A DNA stretch of 64,000 nt from Candidatus Stammera capleta (lineage in GTDB: Bacteria > Pseudomonadota > Gammaproteobacteria > Enterobacterales > Enterobacteriaceae): assembly GCA_015134075.1 (NCBI GenBank), contig CP062308.1:219360-283359 (forward strand), in the 5' to 3' direction. Under the pieces are notes generated by a model. That model saw only the letters and a list, made by a program, of their open reading frames with translations. It did no database searches and was not told the origin of the DNA. Shown here one piece after another: positions 23,557-37,269 of this stretch. The first letter of the stretch is position 1. Each line of letters begins with the position of its first letter. The translations under genes were made by a program, and so were the position numbers.

Positions 23557-24922
23557 ATGAATTATATTTCTATTAAAAAAATACAAAAAATAAAAAATAT
23601 AAAAAAATACAAAAATAAATTAATAAAAATATATGGATGAATAAAAAATAAAAGATATTCTAATTTAGGAATATTTTTTATAGATTTAAAAGATGGATCT
23701 TCAATAAAACCTATACAAATAATAGTAAAAAAAAAAAAAATAAAAAAATATACAAAAAATATAAATTGCGGATGCTCATTAGAAATAATTGGAATAATAA
23801 AAAAAAATAAAAAAAAAAATAAAAATGAAATATATGCTAAAAAAATAAAAATAATAGGAAAAATAGATAATCCAGAAAATTATCCAATAAGTTCTAAATA
23901 CCATTCAATAGAATATTTAAGAAAATATTCACATTTAAGACCGAGAACATTTTTATTTGAATCTATTAACAAAATAAGAAATACATTAATATATAGTTTA
24001 CATAAATATCTTCAAACAAAAAATTTTATACTAATACCAACTCCAATAATAACATCTTTAGATACAGAAGGTCATAGTGAAATGTTTGAAGTAAAAAAAA
24101 AAAAAAAAAACAGGAGAAAATTTTTTTAATAAAAAATCTTTTTTAACTGTATCAGGACAACTAAACTTAGAAACACATGCATGTTGTTTATCAAATGTAT
24201 ACAATATAGGACCAACATTTAGAGCAGAAAATTCAAATACAAAAAAACATTTATGTGAATTCTGAATGTTAGAAATAGAAACAGTATTTAAAAAAATAAA
24301 TGAAATCATAAAAATATCTAAAAATATATTATCATATAGTTTAAAACAAATATTAAAAAAAAATAAAGAAGAATTAATATATATATCAAAATATACAAAA
24401 AAAGAAAATATTGAAAATATAAAAAAAATAATAAATAAAGAATTTATAAAAATAACATATAAAAAAGCTATAAAAATATTAAAAGAAAACCAAAAATTAT
24501 TTATAGATAAAATAAAATGAGGAAAAGATATATCAACAGAACAAGAAAATTTTTTAACAATAAAATATTTCAAATCTCCTATTATTATTATAAATCATCC
24601 AAAAAATATAAAACCATTTTATATGAAAATAAATAAAGATAATAAAACAGTATCATCAATGGATATAATATTACCTAAAATCGGAGAAATAATAGGAGGC
24701 TCAGAAAGAGAAAATAATATAAATAAACTAGACAAAAATATAAAAAATAAAAAATTAAATATAAAAAAATACTGATGATATAGAGATTTAAGAATATATG
24801 GAACAATACCTCATTCTGGATTAGGATTAGGTATAGAAAGATTATTAATGTATATAACAAATATAACTAATATAAGAGATATAATACCATTTCCAAGATA
24901 TGTAAATTATATAGAATTTTAA
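23557..24922 (+). pseudogene. asnS: Asparaginyl-tRNA synthetase with a frameshift in a poly-A tract
   Basis: Class II synthetase for tRNA-Asn. The upstream frame runs from MNYISIKKI to [15 protein letters not shown], then meets TAA at 24127. From [18 protein letters not shown] onward the match to E. coli AsnS continues one base later, through [19 protein letters not shown] to [14 protein letters not shown] and IPFPRYVNY. Removing one A from the 18-A run at 24093-24110 restores one frame of about 454 residues (E. coli 466). All catalytic motifs are intact, so a read error or polymerase slippage that rescues expression is more likely than a dead gene. TGA codons supply conserved Trp (YGWIK, EFWML, YWWYRD). 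Confidence 0.88.
24093..24110 (+). repeat. Run of 18 A inside asnS
   Basis: Follows GT at the MFEV codons and precedes CAGGAG. The run is one A too long for the asnS frame. It is the site of the frameshift. Confidence 0.9.
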
Positions 24923-25018
24923 CATAATTTAATAACATAAATAAATATTGTTAATATTACATTAAATTTATATAATAATATAAATTATTAAATAAATCAA
25001 TTAAAAAGGAAAAAAGTA

Positions 25019-26155
25019 ATGAACATTATAAAAAAATATAATTTTATATTAATAACTACAATATTAATTATGCAAACAGCACAAGCTATGCAATTAATTA
25101 ATAATAAAGATATTAATATAAATATTAATGGATCAATACAATCTTCTGATACATATAATATAAATAAAAAAATAAATGATAAAATTGATTCATCAATAAC
25201 ATTAATATTAGATGGAAAGAGTAAAACAAAAAATGGAATATCAATATTTGGAAAATTACAAAATAATATAGATTTAAACTTAAAAAATATAAACAAAAAA
25301 ATAGATACACAAATAGCTTATATAGGAATTAAACATAAAAATTTAGGTGAAATAAACTACGGTAAAAATCAAGAAAATCTAAATAATACTTTATCATATA
25401 CATCAGATGTTTTAAATAAAAGTAAACTATTAAAAGATAATAATATAACTGGAATAAATAATAATTTTTTTACATATAAAAAAGAATTTAAATTTAATAA
25501 AAATAATCCATATATTAAAAACATAATATTTATAAGTCAATATCAAGGAAAAAATAATATAGGTAATTCAATAGAAGACATATCAAAATCATCAGAAAAT
25601 AGATGGGGAGTAACTTATAATATAAATACTAAATATGGAATAGATTTATCAACATCATATAGTAAAAAAGAATATGATAATAGACAAACAGATAATAAAT
25701 TTAAAGAAGATAAAACAGGAACAGCTTGAACAAGTGGAATAAAATATAATTTAAACAACATATATTTAGCTTCTACTTACACAATAGGTAAAAATATAAC
25801 TCCAATATCAATAATTAATGATAGAATTAATAATTCTAAATATATATATAGTAAAAATAGTAAAAATATAAGTATAGTAGCAAAATATGATTTTAATTTT
25901 GGATTAACTCCAATATTTGGATATGTACAAACAACAGCAAATAATTCAAATATTAATAAAATAAATCATTACGAAAAAAAACCTTCAAATATAGATATAG
26001 AAAAATATTTTGATATAGGAACAATATATAATTTTAATAAATCATTATATGGATATATAGATTATAAAATAGACCAAACAAATAATATAAATAAAAATAC
26101 AAATATATATAATAAGGATGATATATTTTCTTTAGGATTTGTATATAAATTTTAA
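25019..26155 (+). CDS. General porin of the OmpC/OmpF/PhoE family
   Basis: Outer-membrane trimeric beta-barrel for passive diffusion of small solutes. It is 378 residues. A signal peptide (MNIIKKYNF, a hydrophobic run, then QTAQA) is visible, with cleavage likely after residue 23. Family marks: YIGIKHKNLGEINYG, ISQYQGKNN, WGVTYN, WTSGIKYNLNNIYLASTYT, YDFNFGLTPIFGYVQ, and the terminal SLGFVYKF ending in Phe, as needed for barrel assembly. The loop-3 PEFGGD constriction motif is not recognisable. AAGGAA lies upstream of the start. It is one of few surface proteins in the window, so probably a main solute gate. Confidence 0.92.
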
Positions 26156-26160
26156 AATTA

Positions 26161-26184
26161 CCCTCTTTTAAAAATAAAAGAGGG
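26161..26184. terminator. Hairpin after the porin gene
   Basis: CCCTCTTTTA, AAAA loop, TAAAAGAGGG: a perfect 10-bp stem with a GC-rich base, 5 bases past the porin stop and 3 bases before the end of the convergent tRNA-Arg. It can act on both strands. Confidence 0.75.
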
Positions 26185-26187
26185 AAA

Positions 26188-26260
26188 TACATCCGAGAGG
26201 ATTTGAACCCCTGACCGCTCGGTTCGTAGCCGAGTACTCTATCCACTGAGTTACGGATGC
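26188..26260 (-). tRNA. tRNA-Arg (anticodon ACG)
   Basis: A 73-nt cloverleaf: acceptor GCATCCG with CGGATGT, anticodon stem CTCGG/CCGAG with loop CTACGAA, giving ACG, and T loop GTTCAAATC. It is nearly identical to the E. coli argV type, whose A34 is edited to inosine. No CCA is encoded. It sits downstream of tRNA-Ser as in E. coli. Confidence 0.95.
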
Positions 26261-26267
26261 TTAAAAT

Positions 26268-26352
26268 CGATGAGAGAGGGATTCGAACCCTCGATGCTTT
26301 TAAACATTCTCCCTTAGCAGAGGAGCGCCTTAAACCACTCGACCATCTCATC
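26268..26352 (-). tRNA. tRNA-Ser (anticodon GCT)
   Basis: An 85-nt class II tRNA with acceptor GATGAGA/TCTCATC, anticodon loop CTGCTAA in a CTCCT/GGGAG stem, a long variable arm (AATGTTTAAAAGCAT) and T loop GTTCGAATC. It matches E. coli serV in kind and position (csrA-serV-argV order). No CCA is encoded. Confidence 0.95.
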
Positions 26353-26359
26353 TATATAT

Positions 26360-26542
26360 TTATTTATTTTCTAATTTTTTTTTCTTATTAATTTTTATAT
26401 AAATTTCTTTTCTATAAATAGAAATCTCTTTAGGAGCATTAATACCTACACGAACTTGATTTCCTTTAATACCTAAAATTGTAACCACTATTTTATCATC
26501 TATTATTAATGTTTCACCAATCCTACGAGTTAAAATAAGCAT
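26360..26542 (-). CDS. csrA: Carbon storage regulator CsrA
   Basis: RNA-binding post-transcriptional regulator that binds GGA in leaders; it controls carbon metabolism in relatives. It is 60 residues, the usual length being 61. [16 protein letters not shown], the [15 protein letters not shown] core and [12 protein letters not shown] with the RNA-contacting Arg are intact; only the tail is Lys-rich. It lies between alaS and tRNA-Ser, the E. coli order. Keeping a global regulator here suggests sugar flux is still regulated. Confidence 0.96.
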   Translation of the reverse strand: MLILTRRIGETLIIDDKIVVTILGIKGNQVRVGINAPKEISIYRKEIYIKINKKKKLENK

Positions 26543-26561
26543 CTAATAATTCCTTAAAATT

Positions 26562-29249
<2,688 letters not shown>

Positions 29250-29385
29250 TTATTTCCAAATAAAAAAAATATTATATATATATATATATATATTATTATA
29301 TTTAAAATAATTAAAAAACTAAAATATTTTAAATAAATAAATATAATAAAAATAAATAATAACTATAAATATAAATAATAAATAC

Positions 29386-29410
29386 ACATTATATATATAA
29401 TATATAATGT
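29386..29410 (-). terminator. AT hairpin downstream of adk
   Basis: ACATTATATAT, ATA loop, ATATATAATGT: a perfect 11-bp stem, all but two pairs A-T, in the 289-bp spacer between the adk stop and the alaS start. The rest of the spacer is A/T repeats without a recognisable gene. The stem is weak and could be chance. Confidence 0.35.
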
Positions 29411-29535
29411 AAATTAAATAAAATTTATAAATATAAATTTATTTAAAATTTTTTTACTTTATTTTTTAAAAAAAATACTAGAACAAAAAATAAATATTTT
29501 AATAAACTTTATTTTTTAAAAAATAAATATATAAA

Positions 29536-30180
29536 TTATAATATATTTTTTATTAAATTAATTATTTTAAATGATATTACTTTAATATCATTATTTGCAT
29601 CTATAACATAATAATAATTCTTTTTTTTATAATTTAAAAATTTTTTTTTATAAAAACATCTTAAATATATTAATTCATAATAATATATAGATAATCTTTT
29701 CTTAATAATTCTATAATTACTATCATCTTCTCTACGAACAATTTTTTCTCCAGTAATATCATCTAAACCATAATTTTTAGGAGGATTATTTAATAAATGA
29801 TAAACCCTACCAGATTTTAAATGTATTCTTCTTCCTAATAAACGTTGAAATATTATTTTTTCATCAATTCTTAATTCTATAACACAATCAATATTTAAAA
29901 AATTTAAAGATTTAGCTTGTATTATATTTCTAGGAAAACCGTCCAACAAATAACCATATTCAGAATAATTATTTTTAATAAAATCTCTAACTATATCTAA
30001 TATTATATTATTAGATATTAAAACACCTGAAGAAAGTATATTCTTTATATAAAAATTTTCTAAAGAATATTTTCTTAAAATATCACCTAAAGATATTAAT
30101 TTTAAATTAAAATTATCAACTATAAATCTAGACTGAGTTCCTTTTCCAGACCCAGGAGGTCCAAATAAAATAATATTCAT
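29536..30180 (-). CDS. adk: Adenylate kinase
   Basis: Interconverts AMP, ADP and ATP. It is 214 residues, identical in length to E. coli Adk. P-loop GPPGSGKGTQ at residues 7-16, LLDGFPRNIIQAKSL, the RIHLKSGRVYHLLNNPP lid, and the conserved VRREDDSNYRIIKKRLSIYY are all visible. It has no Trp and thus no TGA. It sits 13 bases after htpG, the E. coli htpG-adk order. Confidence 0.98.
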   Translation of the reverse strand: MNIILFGPPGSGKGTQSRFIVDNFNLKLISLGDILRKYSLENFYIKNILSSGVLISNNIILDIVRDFIKNNYSEYGYLLDGFPRNIIQAKSLNFLNIDCVIELRIDEKIIFQRLLGRRIHLKSGRVYHLLNNPPKNYGLDDITGEKIVRREDDSNYRIIKKRLSIYYYELIYLRCFYKKKFLNYKKKNYYYVIDANNDIKVISFKIINLIKNIL

Positions 30181-30193
30181 ACAAATCTTTAAA

Positions 30194-32068
30194 TTACTTA
30201 ATTAAAAATTTAGAAATTAAATTATTACTTAAATTAATAAATTCAACAGGATTTTCTAAAGTATTCATTTCAATTAATAAAGCTTGATAATATAAATAAT
30301 ATATTCATTTTTTAAATAAATTATCATCAATTATACTATTTATATATTTTATTAATATATGATTACAATTAATTTCTAATAAATATTTTATTTTAGGAAC
30401 TTTTTTACCAACAGAAGTTAATAATTTTAACATTTGAGTACTCATTTCACCAGAAGAAGTAGTAACAACAACTGGATAATTATCTAATTTATCAGTTAAT
30501 TTAACATCCTTAACTAAATCTCCTAAAATAAACTTAATTCTTTTAATTAAATTAGAAAAACAATCTTTATTTAAACTATATAAATTTGATTTTTTTAAAG
30601 AAACTATTTTAGTATCATTAGAATCATTTTTATTAATAGAAACTAATTTTATTCCTTTAAAATCATTTAAATAAATCATCATCCATTCATCTATTTTTTC
30701 ATACATTAATAAAACTTCTATTTTTTTTTTTTTATAAATCTCTAAATGAGGACTATTTATACAAGATAAATAATTATCAGATATAATATAATAAATTTTA
30801 TCTTGACCTACATTCATACGATTTAAATAATCCTCTAAAGATGTATATTCATTTTTATTATTATAAAAAGTAGTAGAAAATCTTAATAATAATGATATAT
30901 TATAACGATTAGATTCATCTTCAGCTAAACCTTCTTTAAATATATTACCAAAATTTTTCCAAAAAATATTATATTTAACAGTATTTTTAGATAATTTTAT
31001 TAACATTTTTAAAATAATTTTAGTAATAGATAAATATAATTTATTTATAAAATTACTTTCTTGTAATATTTCACGAGAAATATTTAAAGATAAATAATTA
31101 GAATCTATAATTCCTTGAACAAATCTTAAATAAAAAGGAATAATTTTAGAAATTCCTTCCATTATAAAAACTTTTCTAATATATAATTTAACACCATTTT
31201 TATATTCATCTCTGTTTCATATATTTCAAGGAGCAGTATCAGGTATATACAATAAACTTGTATACTCATTTTTACCTTCAACTTTATTATGAGATCAAAT
31301 CAAAGGAGAACCTAAATTACTAACTAAAGATTTATAAAATTCTATATACTCTTTATCAGAAATATTATTTTTAGATTTTGTTCATAATGCATCAGAAATA
31401 TTAATTTTTTTTCATATAAAATTATTACTACCTTTATATAAAATTCTATATTTTATAGGAAAACTTACATAATTGGAATATTTTTTAATAATATTTATTA
31501 TAACATCTTTATTTAAATATTCTTTACATTCATTTTTTATATATAAAATAACATCAGTTCCAATAAAAGATTTATCTTTATTACTTATAATATATTTACC
31601 TTGTCCATCTGATTCTCATAAAACAGAATCATTTTCTTTACATTTAACAGATCTAGTGTGAACTAAAACTTTATCAGAAACCATAAAAGAAGAATAAAAA
31701 CCAACCCCAAATTGACCAATAATATTAGATTCAGAATTACCTAATTTATCCCCAAAATTTTTTAAAAATTCTTTAGTTCCAGATTTAGCGATAGTACCTA
31801 AATTATTAATAACTTCTTCCTTAGTCATTCCAATTCCGTTATCACTAACAGTTAAAATATTATCATCAATAGAAATTTTTATACAATATTCATTATTATT
31901 AGATAAATTATTAAAATTTAAATAATAAAATTTTAATTTATCCAAAGCATCACAAGAATTAGATATTAATTCTCTCAAAAATATTTCTTTATTAGAATAA
32001 AGAGAATTAATCATTAAATTTAACAATTGTTTAATTTCAGATTGAAACAAATAAGTTTTTTTATTCAT
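30194..32068 (-). CDS. htpG: Chaperone HtpG (bacterial Hsp90)
   Basis: ATP-driven dimeric chaperone. It is 624 residues, the E. coli length. The GHKL ATPase site shows [40 protein letters not shown] and [13 protein letters not shown]. The middle segment is rich in TGA Trp codons (FIWKKINIS, ALWTKSK, PLIWSHNK, APWNIWNR), which breaks the ordinary frame between 31163 and 31615. RLYIRKVFI-type and SREILQES motifs follow. The C-terminal dimerisation end holds one more TGA. It sits between dnaX and adk; ybaB and recR of the E. coli order are lost. Confidence 0.96.
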
Positions 32069-32141
32069 TTATATAAAATCCCAAATTTAAAAAAATATTA
32101 AATAATTTAAAACAAAATTATTATAACATATTTAATAAATA

Positions 32142-33239
32142 TTATTTATAATTATAAGAAAAAGCTTTCATAATATAAAATTCAAAAATAAAACGTTCAT
32201 TAAAAGAATTAGAAATATCTTTTCTACATTTTAAAAAAATATCATAATAAAAATTTATATCATTTAAAGATAAAATATTTTTAAATTTATATAATATATT
32301 TATATAATTTTTATTTTTTATAATTTTCAATATATATTCAGGAAAAATTTTAATTAAAAATAAATTAAATAATATTTTTAATAAATTTAAAATAAAAATA
32401 TTATAATTTATATTTTTAAAAAAAAATTTTTCTATTAAAAAAAATATTTTTTTATTTTTTAAAAATAAATATTTTAAAAATAAAAAAATTCATTTATCAC
32501 TTAATATATTTAATAATTTATTAACATCTTTTATTAAAATTTTATTATTACCATTTAATAAAAATAATTGTTCTGTCAACATCAAAGCATCACGCATACT
32601 TCCATTACAATGAATAGAAATTATTTTTAAAACATTTTTACTAAAAAAAATCTTTTCTTTATTTAAAATAAATTTTAAACGATTTATAATATAATATTTT
32701 TTTATAGGAATTAAATTAAAAACCATAGATCTTGATAAAATAGTATCAGGAATTTTATGAAATTCAGTTGTAGCTAATATAAACTTAGAATATTCAGGAG
32801 GTTCTTCTAAAACTTTTAATAAAGAATTAAAACTATAACGTGATAACATATGAACTTCATCAATTATATAAACTTTATATTTCATATTTATAGGTAAATA
32901 ATTTACTTTATCAAAAACATCTTTTATATCATCTATTTTAGTTTTAGAAGCAGCATCTATTTCTATAACATCTACACATTTAACACTATCTATACTTAAA
33001 CAAAACTTACATATACAACAAGGATTAGAAGTAATACCATTAATACAATTAAAACTTTTAGCTAATATTCTAGCCAAACTTGTTTTACCAATACCTTGAA
33101 TTCCATAAAATAAATAAACATTATATATTTTTTTAATTTTTAAACTATTCTTTAAAATACTAACAACTTTATTTTGACCTATAAAATCATTAAAATTCTT
33201 AGGTCTTCATTTTAAAGCAAAAATACGATTACTTTTCAT
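32142..33239 (-). CDS. dnaX: DNA polymerase III clamp-loader subunit, gamma-like only
   Basis: AAA+ ATPase that opens the sliding clamp. It is 365 residues, close to gamma (431) and far shorter than tau (643) of E. coli. Visible: ALKWRPKNFNDFIGQ at the start (W is TGA), Walker A GIQGIGKTSLAR, a four-Cys zinc module around CINGITSNPCCICKFC, IIDEVHMLSRYSFNSLLK with KVLEEPPEYSKFIL, and the GSMRDALMLTEQ sensor 2. The regions for DnaB and alpha binding (domains IV-V) are absent, and no slippery A6G signal is seen. So coupling of helicase and polymerase must differ from E. coli. Confidence 0.94.
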
Positions 33240-33245
33240 AAAAAT

Positions 33246-34622
33246 TTATAAAAAATTATAAATTAATCTATTTCCACGTAATAATTTAAATAACATTACT
33301 TTATTTTTTTTATTTAAAAAATTACGTAAATCTAATAAATTTTTAATTCTAAATCCATTAATATCTAAAATAATATCTCCTTTTTTAAAATCATGATAAT
33401 ATAATATAGATTTTGGAGAAACATAACCTATATAAACTCCACTTAAATTATTTTTATAAATATTTAAATAATTATAAGTTGTTAAACCAACACCATAAAA
33501 CTTCTTATAAAAAAAATCAAAATTATAAAAATCTTCTAAATTATTATATAAAAATATTTTCTTTATTAAAAAAATATTTTTTCTTAAAATACCTAAATTA
33601 ATAGTATCACCAAATACAAAACTTGATAAAAAAGAATCAAAATCATTTTTATTTAAAATAATTTTTTTATTAATCGAAACTATAATATCACCTTCATAAA
33701 TATTATAATTTCTTAATAAACTATTTTTATTAATTTTTGTTATAAATACACCAAAATTATTATATATATTTTTAAATTTATATAAATCATCATTTACTGT
33801 AATACCAAAAAAATTTAAAAAAACATGCTTACATTCACCTATACTAATTATTTGTTTTAATATATTATTTATTGTATTAATAGGAATAGCAAAACTTAAT
33901 CCTAAATTACAACCATTTTTATTATATAAAACTGCAGTATTTATTCCTACAAGTTCACCTTTAGAATTTAGTAATGCTCCACCAGAATTACCTTTATTTA
34001 TAATAGAATCAGTTTGTATAAAATTTATATATTTAGAAATACTTAATTTTTTATTTAAACCAGAAACTATTCCAGAAGTAACAGTTTTTCCTATATTAAA
34101 AGGATAACCTATAGAAAAAATTACATCACCAACTTCTAATTTATCAGAGTTACCTATCTTAATAGAATTTAAATTTTCAAAATTATTAATTTTTATTATT
34201 GCAATATCAGTATTTATATCTCTTCCTATAAGATTACCTAAATATTTTTTTCCATTATCTAATTTAACAATTATTTCTTTAGAAATACCAATAACATGAC
34301 TATTAGTTAAAATATAACCTTTTTTTTTATCAATAATAATACCACTTCCATAACTATATAAATTATATTTATTAAAATTTTTATCTAATAAAAAATTAAA
34401 ATTAATATTTTTTTTTTTATTAGAAAAAAAATCTAAATAATTTTCAATTATTAATTTAGATTTAATAGAAACTAAAGAAGAACTAGCCTTTTGAATAAAA
34501 TTTTTTTCAATTTTATTATTTAATAAACTTTTAAAATATCTTAAAGAATTTAAATTACAATAAACATTAGAACTAAAAAAAAATAAAATAAATAAAAAAA
34601 ACAAACAAAAATATTTTTTCAT
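33246..34622 (-). CDS. degQ: Periplasmic serine protease, DegQ/DegP (HtrA) family
   Basis: Exported chaperone-protease that degrades misfolded envelope proteins. It is 458 residues (DegQ 455, DegP 474). Signal peptide MKKYFC plus a hydrophobic run, ending near VYC. The catalytic triad is His109 (TNSHVIG), Asp139 (DINTDIAI) and Ser213 (NKGNSGGALL). Two PDZ domains follow (about 270-360 and 385-455, the latter with KGDIILDINGFRI). The long N-terminal loop LA of DegP is short, so DegQ is the better name. It is likely the quality control for the porin. The stop is 6 bases from dnaX. Confidence 0.93.
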   Translation of the reverse strand: MKKYFCLFFLFILFFFSSNVYCNLNSLRYFKSLLNNKIEKNFIQKASSSLVSIKSKLIIENYLDFFSNKKKNINFNFLLDKNFNKYNLYSYGSGIIIDKKKGYILTNSHVIGISKEIIVKLDNGKKYLGNLIGRDINTDIAIIKINNFENLNSIKIGNSDKLEVGDVIFSIGYPFNIGKTVTSGIVSGLNKKLSISKYINFIQTDSIINKGNSGGALLNSKGELVGINTAVLYNKNGCNLGLSFAIPINTINNILKQIISIGECKHVFLNFFGITVNDDLYKFKNIYNNFGVFITKINKNSLLRNYNIYEGDIIVSINKKIILNKNDFDSFLSSFVFGDTINLGILRKNIFLIKKIFLYNNLEDFYNFDFFYKKFYGVGLTTYNYLNIYKNNLSGVYIGYVSPKSILYYHDFKKGDIILDINGFRIKNLLDLRNFLNKKNKVMLFKLLRGNRLIYNFL

Positions 34623-34697
34623 AAATTTATAAATCTCTATAACATCTTTACTTTACATATAAAAATAATTTAATAAAAATAAATAGTAAATTAAATA

Positions 34698-37181
34698 TTA
34701 AAAATCATAAAAAATAATCATTTTTTTAAATTTATTTAAATCATTTGGTATATTAAAAAATAATTTAACCATCTCATAGTTAAAATTTATCAACATATTA
34801 TCAAACATTTCAAATGATTTAATTTTATATTCATATTTAGGATTTTTTTGTGCATAACCATATAAATATAAACTTTCTTTTAAATTATCAACAACATATA
34901 AGTATTCTCTTCAAAAAAAATCTAAAGTTTTTAATATCATATTTCTTATAAATTTTAAAAATATTTTTTTTCCTAAAAATAATTCTTTATTTTTAAAATT
35001 CAAAAATATATTTCTACAAAAAAAAATTTTAAATAATAAAATATTAAATCTAGAAAAACAAAATTTTTTTTTAATATTTAAATATAATATTCTTTTATTA
35101 AAAATTATAATATCATTTTTATATAAATTATATAAATCAATAGAAACATTTTTTATAAAATCAAAAACTTTTTCTTTAATATCAAAATAATAAAGAAAAC
35201 TATTTCTTTTAGAATAAATAATTTTTCTTTGATCATTATAAACATCATCATATTCTAAAAGTTGTTTTCTAATATCAAAATTCATATTTTCAATTCTTTT
35301 TTGAGCTTTTTCTATAGACTTAGATACTCAATAATTTTCTATATTTTCACCATATTTCATTCCTAATTTTTTCATAAAAAAAACTACTTTTTTAGAAGAA
35401 AAATTAGACATTAAAGAATCATCCATAGAAACATAAAATCTCGAAGATCCTGGATCTCCTTGTCTACCAGATCTTCCTCTTAATTGATTATCCAATCTTC
35501 TAGATTCATGTCTTTCCGTTCCTATAACATATAAACCACCTAAAGATACTACAAAATCATGATTTCTTTTTCAATTTTTTTTTATATTTATATCATTATT
35601 TTTATTTAAAAAAATATTATTTAAACTTCCTCCTAATATAATATCAGTTCCTCTACCAGCCATATTAGTTGCAATAGTAACAGAACCAGCTTTTCCAGCT
35701 TGAGAAATTATTTTAGCTTCTAATGTATGATATTTTGCATTTAAAACCTTATGAGGTATATTATTTTTTTTTAATAAAAAAGATATATATTCAGATTTTT
35801 CAATAGATCTAGTACCAACTAAAACAGGTTGTTTTTTATTAAACTTATTTATAATATCTTTAACTATAAAATCAAATTTTTCTTCTTCACTTAAAAAAAC
35901 TATATCTGGATAATCAATACGAATCATTGGCATATTTGTAGGTATTATAACAGTTTCAAGATTATATATAGAACTAAATTCAGAAGCTTCTGTAACAGCA
36001 GTACCAGTCATTCCAGATAATATTTTATATAACTTAAAATAATTTTGAAAAGTAATTATAGCTAAAGTTTTATTTTCTTTTTTTATATTTAAATTTTCTT
36101 TAGCTTCTATAGCTTGATGTAAACCATCAGATCATCTTCTATCAGGAACCATTCTACCTGAATGTTCATCAATAATAATTATACATTTATCTTTTATTAA
36201 ATAATCTATATTTTTTTTATATAAATAATTAGCTTTTAAAGAAGTAATTACATAATGCATTATTTTAATATTATTAATATTATATAATAAATTATTATTT
36301 TTAATTATATTATTATTAACTAATAAATTTTCTAATTTTATAATTCCTCTTTCTGTCAAAAATATATTACGGTTCCTTTTATCTATAACAAAATCTCCAA
36401 AACCTTTTAAAAAATCAGAATCTTCTTCATATTGAGGTAATAATTTTAAAATAATACTATTTATTTTAGTATATATATTAGAATAATATTCATCAGAACC
36501 AGATATAATTAAAGGAGTACGAGATTCATCTATTAATATAGAATCTATTTCATCTAATATAGCATAAAAATTATATTTTCTTTGAACTTTATCTTTTAAA
36601 GAAAAAACCATATTATCTCTTAAATAATCAAAACCAAATTCACTACTAGTACCATACGTTACATCACAAAGATAAGATTTTTTTTTTTCTGATAAAGACA
36701 TACCTGGAAGATTTAAACCTACATTTAAACCTAAAAAATTAAATAATTTACTATTATTAATAAAATCTCTTTTAGATAAATAATCATTTATCGTTAATAT
36801 ATGAACTCCTTTTCCAAAAAGAGAATAATAATAAGCTGGCAAAGTAGATGTTATAGTTTTTCCTTCTCCAGTTTTCATTTCAGCTATACATCCATTATAC
36901 ATAACTAAAGCACCTAATAATTGAACATCAAATAATCTTATATTAAATACTCTTTTTATAGCTTCACGAATATTAGCAAAAATTTCATGTAAAATAAATT
37001 TTATATTAAAACCAGATAATAATTTATCACGAAATCTATATGTATTTTCTTTTAATTTAATATCAGAATAACTATTAAAAATAGATTCTAAATCATTTAT
37101 TTTTAAAACTATATTTTTAAATTCTATAATTTTTTTTTGATTTTTATTACCAAAAAAATATGAAAATAATTTTATAAACAT
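34698..37181 (-). CDS. secA: Protein translocase ATPase SecA
   Basis: Motor that pushes unfolded preproteins (porin, DegQ) through SecYEG. It is 827 residues; E. coli has 901. [16 protein letters not shown] matches the family N-terminus, so ATG at 37181 is chosen; an in-frame ATG at 37277 adds 32 hydrophobic residues and overlaps ftsZ. Walker [43 protein letters not shown] (TGA W), [29 protein letters not shown] and [23 protein letters not shown] are seen. The C-terminal zinc/SecB-binding tail is missing. Confidence 0.96.
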
Positions 37182-37269
37182 ATATATTATACAAACATTA
37201 TAAATAAAAAATAATAATTTAATAATAATAATTATAGTATAAACAATAAAAAAAAATAAATAATAAATT

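Noticed and set aside
26034-26351. A 105-residue frame on the minus strand across the two tRNA genes
   Set aside because: It runs through both tRNAs and into the porin gene on the other strand; the RNA genes explain the sequence.
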